From positions 1,674,001 through 1,738,000 of the forward strand of contig JAQJZZ010000015.1 of NCBI GenBank assembly GCA_030077755.1: a DNA stretch of 64,000 bases, written 5' to 3'. The DNA is from Filosporella fistucella. Its lineage: Eukaryota > Ascomycota > Leotiomycetes > Helotiales. The position numbers and the translations under genes were made by a program. This document shows positions 23,880 to 32,348 of the stretch, piece after piece. Each line of letters starts with the position of its first letter. Position 1 is the stretch's first letter. The notes under the pieces were generated by a model. That model was not told where the DNA came from and did no database searches. It saw only the letters and a program-made list of their open reading frames with translations.

Positions 23880-26355
23880 TCAAATACCATTTAAATGATC
23901 TTGCTGGTTTTGAGCACCGACTCCAAGATCCCTCAGTTTCTTTGCGAGGAGACCTTCTGCTACTTGTTTCCCATCGGGAGATGTAGCAAACACGTTACCT
24001 CCGTATCCAATATCTCCCTTATTCAACTTATCATAACCACTAATGCCCACATTGCTACTGCTCCAGGACATCATAGAGCTTGACCCTCGCGATGTCGGTG
24101 GCTGGCTGCTTTTACTTGAGGTTGGTGACTGCATATTTTCTGGAACTGTTCGACCATAGTCTTCACTTCGAAGCGATCTATGGCCGAGACTGAATGGTAT
24201 GGGCTGAACTGGCGTCGTACTTGAATTCCGACTGAAATCTGGTGCTCCGGTAAACCCATTCTCTAGTGCCCGCGTGATCCCATCCATCGACTCAAAAGCT
24301 CGATGAGATGGGCCCAGAGGAAAACCCGAACTTCTACGTCTGAAGGCTTTATCTGCTGCCAGTGTGGCACCAGCACCTCCAGAACTTAGAGCTAGGCCCA
24401 GGCTAGACTCACGGCCGGGTTTGTACACACTAAAACGGGGTTCAGGTAGTGAGATCTCGTTTCTCAACTTCTCCTTCCCATCAGGCACACGATTGGCGAA
24501 AACAACTCTGATACTTTTGTAAAGGTAATAACGACCTCTGGAAGGACTGCATATATGTAAATGCACAAGATATCGGAGTGTAGGCCGGTCCAGTGTATTT
24601 GGTGGAGGGACTAGGGGAGTAGAAGATAGAGCGGAATCAATGATTGGCCCTGCTGAATAGCTACGTTGTCTTATGAAAGTTTTCGTTCCAGGCTCCATAC
24701 CAGCAAGGTCATACGGAACAAGGAATAATTTGACAGCAGTCTTATTTGGATTTTTGATTATGATTTGCAGTTGTCCTTTCTCCGGTATTCTGTAGCTGCC
24801 ACCTGGAGGTGCTCTGGGCGATGTGGATCTCCGCTTTTGCTTTTCAGCTCTGCGAATGTCATGATCTGAGGGCTGAGGTGGAATCACCCCATCAAGAACA
24901 TCGAGCTCATCGGTCCGGGTTCTCCCGTTTGCTGAAATGGCACTGGTGCGTTTTCGCCTATTCTCTCGAACTTCGTCGGTATTCGGCAGGCGGTTTTCTA
25001 AATCAATTTGACCGACATAAGGACTTGGGCCATCTTCATTCTTTCCAGTCCGGCCATGAGTTGTAGTTTCGTAACTGTAAAATACCGCCGGGAACGGTAT
25101 TGTCACGTGAGCTGGACAACGGAGACTCGACTTGCACTTACCAAGACCCAGGACCCCGATCTGAGCCACGAAATCCAGCGGCTTTGATGGTGTTGTGGAC
25201 ATTCTCCCACGTAAAATACTTTCCTCATAAGATCCGACCATCGACGCATGATGAAGGGGCGAGTTGTCAGACGTGTACGAAGGTCGTCTTGAGCGCAAGA
25301 ATGCTGGAGTCTGCGGGGATGGTGAGGGTTGTGACATTTGATGTGAAGCGAGAGATCGTCTCGGCTGGTGGGCTTGATAGGGATGTATAGCTTCTCGTGT
25401 CCTATTGAAAGAGGTAGATGCTATAACTGAGGGGGTTGAATGAATGGAGCTTGACGTTTGCAAGGTATGCCTTCTTATTGGGTTCCGCTGGAATGCTGGA
25501 GAAATATCGATAGGATTAACTTGCGAAGATAAATCCATATCATCGTTACTTTCTGACTGTACCAACGGACTTGTTGGGGGTTTTAAGATGAAGCTCGATG
25601 AGTAAGACGAAGATAGGGATGGAGCACGAGACCTTGGCCCATCAATAGACAGAAGCCTGTCTGGAGAAGGAAATCGTGGATCTAATTGAAAGGGAGTAAA
25701 GTGCCGAGGTGGAGATGTCGAAAGCCATGGTGACTGCCGCGAGCCATACGCCGCATTCCCCTGCAAAAGTCCACTGCCAATTTCAGCGCTCTCTTGAGGT
25801 CCTTCTGTAAAGTCGCCAGTGTGTAGAGCAGATCGTGGTCTTTCAATTTGTAGCCCAGCCTGCGATCTTTCCATGTCCGCCAGATATGGCTTCTGCGACT
25901 CCAGGATTTCTGCCGCTGGTAACAAGGGAGATGAGGTTTTGGTGTCCAGCGAGCGATTTTGAGAACTGTGATCGTGATCTTGTAGCAAGGATTCCAACTT
26001 GCTGAGATTAGCCATTTTCCATGTGAAGAGGTATCAATATGAGGGGATCTTGCAGTACATTTCTGTTTGGCAGCCATGTTGGGCTTTCTCCACGCTTCAA
26101 TCGTTCGATAAGCTCGACCCTGTCGGATGTTGCAAGTATTGGAAACTTGAAAGTTGATTCTAGACCGCTGTTTGAGGAGGCTGTTTCTGCTTCAGGGTTT
26201 CTTTCGAGAGGCCCTTCACACAAATCAGTTCGTATACTCTCCTCCGAGACTTTCCTTGACATCGTTCGCCCCTCTGGTGGCAAGGAAGATATCAGTGGTT
26301 GAGTCAATTTCGCGGGTATTTGGCTACCGCCGAGGTCATCTTGGAAGATGGGCAT
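23880..26355 (-). CDS. Atos-family protein (DUF4210 / FAM214-like)
   Basis: Exons 26059-26355 and 23880-25997, 804 aa. Joining at a GTACTG donor and CAGCAAG acceptor restores LKRGESPTWLPNRNLESLLQ, a conserved N-terminal block; without this exon a false start inside the intron would be chosen. In the middle lies the Atos core: SYEESILRGRMSTTPSKPLD then FVAQIGVLGLGKCK and HVTIPFPAVFYSY. The C-terminal part has GQLQIIIKNPNKTAVKLFLV with the YDL.DMPPGTKTF-like segment (here YDLAGMEPGTKTFIRQ), continuing to RPTLRYLVHLHICSPSRGRYYLYKSIRVVF when read on. The rest is Ser/Pro-rich and probably disordered. Animal Atos proteins act as transcriptional regulators; the fungal role is not established. Divergent from FYV7 (486 bp). 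Confidence 0.82.
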
Positions 26356-26841
26356 GTTGGAGCGGTTTTAAGTGCTCCGTTTGTTGTTATACAGTCATGG
26401 TCGAAAAATATTGAGGAGGAAAGAGGCGGTTGTCGGTGAAGAAACAAGGAAGTTGGAGGTCTGTCGTCTTTGAGCGGGGACGCTGGCGTTACTGCAGCAT
26501 GCAGAGAGCAGAATGGAGAAAGACTTTGGCGAATTTTCACCCGAAGAAATGAAAAGGTTTCAGTTATGCGAGATGATGATTAAACTTTTTGTTTGAGAGA
26601 CGGACGATATTGGAGGAGCAATTTGTTTAAGAAGTAGTAATAGAATGGATCAGAGGAAATAAGGTGACGGTAATGGTCCTGGATTGCTAAGGTGGTCCAT
26701 TATCGGAGCTCTAATCGATAGGGTGACAACCAACCCCAGTGTGACGATAATCCCTGCACGTTAAATTTTGAATCAACCTCAAAAACTGCCCTCTACACTA
26801 ACATCAACTTTTTCAACAAAAATCTTCAAATTTTCGTGACT
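26356..26841. other. Divergent promoter region, Atos gene / FYV7
   Basis: 486 bp between opposite starts. CT-rich leader toward FYV7 just before 26842. No specific motif recognised. Confidence 0.5.
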
Positions 26842-27485
26842 ATGGCACCAAAACGACCTCATGAGGGTAATGGAGAAGAATCAACGCCAAAGAAGTACCG
26901 TCCGGGCTTCAAGATTGGTCCAGACAATCTCCCTGATGGCACCTACAGAAGAAAGGGTATGAGTCTCCCCAGCAGAAGTAGGGCGCCGCTCACAGTTTCT
27001 CAGTGATCAAAATCAAGAAGGAGCTCATTCAAAAAGCCAAGATAAAGAAATCTTATGCAAAAATCAAAGCCCGCGAGCCCGTTGAGCTTACCCAGGTATC
27101 ATTCGAACCTACCGAACCTGTTGCACCTCTAGAACCTGCCTCGCAAGAACTGCATCCCGATCGACAAGCAATGCTCGATGCGCCTCCTCCTGAAATTCTA
27201 CCATATAATCAATCTCAGTCGCAACGGCCGCAGCTACGGCGTGGTAAGAAGCCAGGATATTTCGAGAAAGAACAAAATTATGCGGAGCAGAAGAAGGCAG
27301 AGGCAGAAGCCAGACGAGCGGAGTTTGAGAGAAGAGATAAAGAGAAGAAACAAAAGATTGAGGAGAGAGAACGATTTCGGAAAACAATGGCCAAGGCTAG
27401 GACTGGAGGGAAAAATGGGCAACGAAAGTTGGGCAAGGAGAGCACGGTGCTGCTCGAGAAGATCAAGAGAATGGTTGGAGAATGA
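26842..27485 (+). CDS. FYV7: rRNA-processing protein FYV7
   Basis: Nucleolar factor for 18S rRNA/small subunit maturation. Exons 26842-26956 and 27004-27485, 198 aa. The join gives DGTYRRKVIKIKKELIQKAK; the RRK..KIK(K)ELI..AK.KK.YAK core is the FYV7 signature. The C-terminal third is a long charged helix (roughly residues 120-180, RRGKKPGYFEKE then E/K/R-rich), also family-typical. Small, basic, likely nuclear. The 47-nt intron has a TTCTCAG acceptor. Converges with the homeobox gene, 496 bp apart. Confidence 0.88.
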
Positions 27486-27981
27486 CGTGGCATATGATAC
27501 CCCCAATTATGATCCTCAAATGAACTCCATAATACGAGCAGGTCTTGAAGTGTTGCAGGTGCATCACCAGCGATTCAAATCGTTAACACGTGTGTAGTGG
27601 CATACAATTGGCTTTAAATGATCCATTTTATTATCACAAAAGCATGTATTCACGGTTGTGATACATACATCCTGCAAGCGGCAAAGCATTTCAAGTTCTT
27701 GACTTTTTTCAATTCGTTTGTATGCTTCATTCACTAGGTCAACCAACCCATCTGTACATGTTGAACCTCCCAGGATATGCTTTCGAGGGACACTTAGCAC
27801 AAATCGTTATGATTTCCAAAGTACTTTTCCATCATCCCTTTTAGACCTCAAAAATCCATCAACTGTCGTATCTAAGACACTGCAATCTTATTCTTGTTAA
27901 GGAATTTCTTGTGGAGGTGCGAGACAATTCTTACCTTCCACGAGGAGTAGAAAACAGGGACTCGAGCTATGTATGGTTAAA
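27486..27981. other. Convergent 3' region, FYV7 / homeobox gene
   Basis: 496 bp, AT-richer than the genes on either side. Holds the two 3' untranslated regions; no gene seen. Confidence 0.5.
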
Positions 27982-30103
27982 TCAACGATACATATCGAGA
28001 ACGTTCTCAAGAGCGCGCTTCATGACTCCAAGATCTTGAATGTCATGGGTCATATTAGTAATCTGTGCGTCCAACTGGTCTTGGTAGTTTTCCAAGATTT
28101 GGTCTTGGGCAAGGAGCTCATTAATTTGGCGTCTCACTTCTGCACGTCTGGCCACTTGTATGGTGACTTGGTCGCGAAGTTCCTGTCTGTTACGCTCGTT
28201 GCCTTGAATTTTCTCCCCCATGTCACCAATCTTGCCCTTGGTCTCTCTTTCCCAAGCTCTATGAGCAATGGAGCGAGCCGGATTGGCAGTAGCGTAAGCT
28301 GGGCGATCACCATACTTTGCGGCATCACCGGGTCGGTTTTGGCCATCGACAGCCCGGGTTCCATAACTAAGAGCGTTATGGTCCAAAATGGTCAGGGGAT
28401 TGTCGGGAAGATCCATGGCGGCCAGGTTCTCAGCTACGAGGCCGACGCCTGGACCTACCATATTCGCTGGAGCTGGAGCTTGGTTGATAGGAAGAGGAGC
28501 CACAGCAGAATGTCCCTGATGATGATATCTACCGATAATACCACCCTTATGATCATTCGATCCGGCCTGTGACGGTTTGGTCAGCCTGTGTTTCGTTGGA
28601 GTGATGAATCTACTCACAGCAACCATCATGCCAGCGTTGTTTTCAGGAATTCTACCATTGCGAATATTTTCAGGTCTCTACGACGGATTGGTTAGCCTTT
28701 CTCCATTGATTTATTCAGTCTACTCACGGCAACTCTTATATCAGCACGCTCGGCATCCCGGGCAGCTTTTGCTGCGAGACGACGTCGACGCTTCTGTTCT
28801 GGCCATTCCAATGATGGTTCCTCGTCCACATAATCATCGCTGTCATAAACACTGCTCAAACGTCGACGGCTTGGAACACGTGGGCGCAGCTCTCGACGTG
28901 ATCCTGCTACCATGAAGCGTTGTTGAGCGCCATTGGCATCACTGGCTCTATTGGCAACATCCTTACGGGCATTCTTATTGGCATCTTTATTAACATTCCT
29001 ATTGGAATCCTTGTTGACATCCTTACTGGCGTCCTTATTGACATCCTCATTGGCATCGATTGTAGCGTTGACTTTTCTTCCCTTGGGATCACAATTGTTT
29101 GCGTCTTTGAGAGTGCCATGAGGAACAGCGACAGAACCGGCATTGGAAGATACAATGAGAGCTGGCATGGGACCGGCGAGACGGTCTGGAACGGCAATAG
29201 GGACAGCATTGGGGGCTGGGATCGGAGCGGCACTGGGACCAGCATTCGGGCTTGCAACGGAATATTTGATGGGAGTTGGGATCCGAACAGCGATAGGACC
29301 AGAATTGGGAGCCATATTTGGGCCTAGTACATGAATATCGTTAGGAGCTAGAACCGGAGCAGCGTTGGGACCAGCATTGAGACTGGCATTAGCGCCTGGA
29401 ACAGGAACATCATTGAAAGCTGGAATCGGAGCGGCGATAAGGTCAGAATTGGGGGCAGCATTGGGGCCTGCAACGAGATGTGCAATTGGGTCTAGTACAG
29501 GAACTGCATCGAGGGCTGGAATTGGAGCTACAATGGGAGCAGCATTGGGATCGGCCATAGGAGCACCGTTGGGAGCAGGACCGCTTTTGTTTCCATTGGC
29601 GTCATTGGCTCGACTTTGACGGCGAATTATTGGATAACCATAATGGCCACTCCGTGCATTCATAAACCAGGACTGTTACCAAAAGTTAGCATAACTTTTG
29701 TCTTCACAATATCAGTTATGATTACCCTGATTTGTTTTTCCTGGATCCCAAATGTGGTTGCGAGAGAGGTGATAGTGGCCTTGCTGGGATAAATTCCATG
29801 GGCAGTGACCTCCGCCTTCAAAATAGTGATCTGATCTGCAGTAAAACGGAATCGGCGACTAGGGGTTTTGTCCTGGCTCGAAGCACCTGGTGTATCCACT
29901 GCTGAACCAGAGGGCGACGGCTGTGGGCCTACATCTTGTTTGTTTGCGGCGGCGATTCGAGTTGAGGCTCGTGCGGGAGTTGACGCGCTTTTATCAATAT
30001 TGGATGGACCTGCAACTTCTGGCTCCTTCTTGGGTTGAGTGAGATTTAGACGATTGGCTTCGCCAATCGAGGTGATGGGAAGCTTGACAATGAGGGATTT
30101 CAT
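27982..30103 (-). CDS. Homeobox-domain protein with A/N/P-rich and NKDA repeats
   Basis: Probable DNA-binding regulator. Exons 29726-30103, 28728-29672, 28618-28677, 27982-28566, 655 aa, all phase 0. The homeodomain (about residues 82-138) begins RRFRFTADQITILKAEV, contains YPSKATITSLATTFGI, and is completed only by splicing: exon 1 ends EKQIR and exon 2 begins SWFMNARSGHYGY, restoring the helix-3 WFxNxR motif. Intron 1 (53 nt) has a CTAAC branch point. Exon 2 encodes an imperfect A/P/N-rich repeat region and a run of NKDA/NKDV units, then a basic patch (KRRRRLAAKAARDAERADI). Exon 4 is glutamine/charged and helical, possibly a coiled coil for dimerisation. Function and targets unknown. Introns 2 and 3 resemble each other (see findings). 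Confidence 0.8.
28567..28727 (-). repeat. Tandem near-duplicate introns in the homeobox gene
   Basis: Introns at 28678-28727 (50 nt) and 28567-28617 (51 nt) share GTGAGTAGA at the donor and an 18/23 match at the 3' end (GGCTRACCAAWCCGTC then AG). The coding bases before the donors (GTTGCC and GTTGCT) also match. Donor-to-donor distance is 110 nt, suggesting a tandem duplication of exon end plus intron. Confidence 0.65.
28965..29060 (-). repeat. 12-bp coding minisatellite (NKDA/NKDV units)
   Basis: About eight diverged 12-bp units inside exon 2 of the homeobox gene; on the minus strand each encodes four residues such as NKDA, NKDV, NKDS or NRNV. On the plus strand units read like CATCCTTATTGA. 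The period keeps the reading frame, so length changes would be tolerated. Confidence 0.75.
29140..29620 (-). repeat. Imperfect coding repeat, A/N/P-rich
   Basis: Codes for recurring blocks such as GPNAAP, IAAPIPA and NDVPVPG in exon 2 of the homeobox gene, with a fuzzy spacing of roughly 24-30 residues. It leaves long open frames on the opposite strand that are artefacts of the repeat. Confidence 0.6.
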
Positions 30104-30220
30104 TGTGGCGGACTGGTCGTTTTAATTGTCTTGATTGTCGTGGTTGTATTGATTGTATTGATTGTGTTGATATTGATTTTGAATTTCTCTGTCTACGTGC
30201 GAGGCTGAGCTTCTAGTAGA

Positions 30221-30700
30221 TTATATCCCCTTTGATCTTGAAGACGCTAAGTTAGATGGTTCATTAATATGTGCTGACCGCTCTCGCTCTTCTTTATCGT
30301 GGATGCGCTTCCAATGACAGCGGCATACAGTTGCAGATTTATGCACACTAAACTTCTGCAATTCCTCAGAGCAATACTTCCACTTTTCTTCATTGCCAGA
30401 TGTTCGATCACTCTTCTCCCATTCTTCGAGGAGGACAAAGGGCTTATCGTGGTCGAATTTCGACCACAGTGGTAATCTACCACTCTTCTTTGTTACCTCA
30501 GCAGCAGTATCATTCTCCTCCAAGGCCTTTTGATTCGACATCAGGACTGAATGTCCTTCCTCTTGTGAGGCTTGAGATTCTACAGCGTCGTACCATAGAT
30601 CCTCTTCGTTGTAGTTCGACAACTTGAAACGGGAATTTGAATTAGCAATAAGCCCTCGAGCCACAAAGCAGAATCATATGCTATACATGCCACTCACCAT
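30221..30700 (-). CDS. Small SANT/Myb-like protein, start codon alone in exon 1
   Basis: Predicted exons 30698-30700 (ATG only) and 30221-30622, 134 aa. The donor directly follows the ATG (ATG|GTGAGT), and the intron ends with a GCTAAT branch point 15-20 nt before TTTCAAG; exon 2 continues LSNYNEEDLWYDAV. Residues about 60-115 look like one SANT/Myb or MADF-type helical unit: regularly spaced Trp (LWSKFD, LLEEWEKS, EEKWKYCSEEL, CHWKRI). The exact family is not certain and the function unknown. It lies 117 bp upstream of the homeobox gene on the same strand. The C-terminus is short and polar. Alternative: a non-ATG continuous frame from 30664, less likely because it lacks a start. Confidence 0.55.
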
Positions 30701-31418
30701 GTTGCTGGACTTTACGACGTATCAGAGAATCGAAAGCTAGGTTGTATTGTTCAATTTATTGGTGGAATGTTAGAGTTGTGTTGAGGGATTATTGTATTGC
30801 TGAGCTATATCAAAATGACGAGTTTTGAAAATAGCGGCAACTCTGTTTTCGAATTTTCAAAGTGCGGGCCGCTTGATCTCAAGTCAGCTTCGAAGAAGGT
30901 GACCACTTGAAGGAGAAGACTCTTACTGGTCTAAATCTCCTCGATTGACTCGATAGTGCCTTCGAATGGAGCTCCTAGCTTGAAAAATATCCCGTTTGGG
31001 TCTATTTGTCGCCCTGCAATTGCTCAGAATCTTCAGGGCAGTCTCTTGAGAGTGCAGCGAGGCTGAAGTCCCCGCCGGGATTGTTAGCAAACATTGTTTC
31101 AGCTTCAAGACTGTAAGCCTGGCTTTGAAAGTCGTGTGAGTAACGTAGTGTGTGATTGCTTGCAACGCGGATGCTAAGTTCTAGTGCTACTTGTCGCCTC
31201 TCTACTTGATCCGGCCTCGTTGTGCCTCTGCCTTTCTCTTCTTATCCTCCTTTGCCTTCTTACATATATCTTTCATTTTCTTCCTAAACGCCTGCTTCTC
31301 GTTGTAATTCATGTACTTAAAATTTTCCATCTCCTCCTCCTCCTCCTCCTCCTCCTCCTCCTCCTCCTCCTCCTCCTCCTCCTCCCCATGCTGCTCCATT
31401 CCACCCATCTCCGGCTCA
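30701..31418. other. Region between SANT-like gene and poly-Glu gene
   Basis: 718 bp. Holds the promoter of the SANT-like gene and, at 31202-31418, the poly-Glu open frame that may be an alternative last exon of the gene starting at 32348. No other gene recognised. Confidence 0.45.
31331..31386 (-). repeat. (GAG)n trinucleotide microsatellite, about 18-19 units
   Basis: Uninterrupted CTC repeats on the plus strand, i.e. GAG on the minus strand, encoding a poly-Glu tract in the frame that ends at 31202. Sits just 3' of the annotated stop of the unknown gene. Confidence 0.95.
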
Positions 31419-32348
31419 TCATCTTTGTTCATCTTGACGGCGAGCAATGTGTTCTGACCGCCAGTGACCTGTTACGACTTTTCGTTTTGGGTCCTTGAAG
31501 GCGTGGTGGAGCCTGAGTTGCTCTTCTCCGTCCAGGTCGTCTTCAAAGTCAGTTCGTTTGCGTTTCTGAGATTTCTCCTTCAATTCATGAGCGTGTGAAA
31601 TATATCCAAATTGTACCTTACCACTTTTTGATTACCGGTTCTCGTTTCTCCAATTATCTTTGGCTCGGGATTGTCAATACGTGTCATCTCAGGGTATTCA
31701 CTTGGTGCCGGCAGCCAGCTACTGGAATTTCCCAGCTTTTCTATGTTCAAAATCAACAAACTATTCGAAGCGAGTTAATCCAAGTATGGAATCTGAGCGC
31801 TGTTCTTCATTCATCTATATTATGCAGATTCTTCACGTACCTTCCTTCCGCTCATCCTCAATTCCTCGTGCATTTTGTTCCATTTGGGCGATCTTATGAG
31901 CCAACTCATTCTTCCGTCGACGGATACGGGCTTTCTCATTTGACGTTGCCTCCAAATCTTGCATTACCAAATCTTGGAGCAAAGCTTTCATGCCACTAAT
32001 AGATTCATTGGCAGCTGTAACAATTGGCGATTTTTCCTTTCCTGTGGACGGTGAAATTCTCTCTAGAAGCTGACGAACTTTGACATCCACTTTCTTCTTT
32101 CCTTGGTTGTCCTTGTCTTCTTCCTCCGTCCCCTCTCCAAATAGGCTACCGACGTCGTTTTGGGAGAAAGTGTTCCGTGTTTCAGAGCACTTGCTATCTC
32201 CTACCACATTTGACATTGCTTTCATCCCTTCTCTAGACGAATTTGACAGTTTGCCAATACTGCTTTCTAAAGTTGGTGACGGCGGCTTTATTTGACTACG
32301 AACGATTTCTTTCTTAAGAAAGCTGCGCAGTTTAAACGGTTTTGGCAT
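31419..32348 (-). CDS. Unknown fungal protein, charged, 261 aa (3' end ambiguous)
   Basis: Not recognised. Exons 31841-32348, 31622-31740, 31419-31577; start MPKPFKLRSFLKKEIVRSQ. Exon 1 has a helical, charged end (residues 125-168, KARIRRRKNELAHKIAQMEQ) suggesting a short coiled coil. Exon 3 is basic/acidic (QKRKRTDFEDDLDGEEQLRL), nuclear-looking. Exon phases agree, with a 100-nt first intron. Alternative 3' end: the donor at 31621 joined to an acceptor at 31469 (GTAACAG) would skip this exon and enter the poly-Glu frame (31202-31468), ending in KKRKAEAQRGRIK, 297 aa. Both keep phase. A one-base frameshift between the two frames is a third possibility. Its 5' flank runs into the decayed tandem repeats. 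Confidence 0.5.

Noticed and set aside
24995..25100. Intron at a GTAAGT inside the Atos core
   Set aside because: The GTAAGT codes for the conserved GKCK segment; reading through gives the expected family sequence.
28933..29619. Plus-strand frames rich in I/L/G opposite the homeobox gene
   Set aside because: They mirror the coding repeats of the minus-strand gene (period divisible by three keeps both strands open).
30104..30220. Fusion of the SANT-like and homeobox genes into one
   Set aside because: The 117-bp gap has stops in the relevant frames and a CA-rich leader directly before the homeobox ATG; no fitting donor/acceptor pair.
31184..31498. Leucine-rich plus-strand frame over the CTC repeat
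   Set aside because: Poly-Leu is the opposite reading of the GAG microsatellite; no start context or family.
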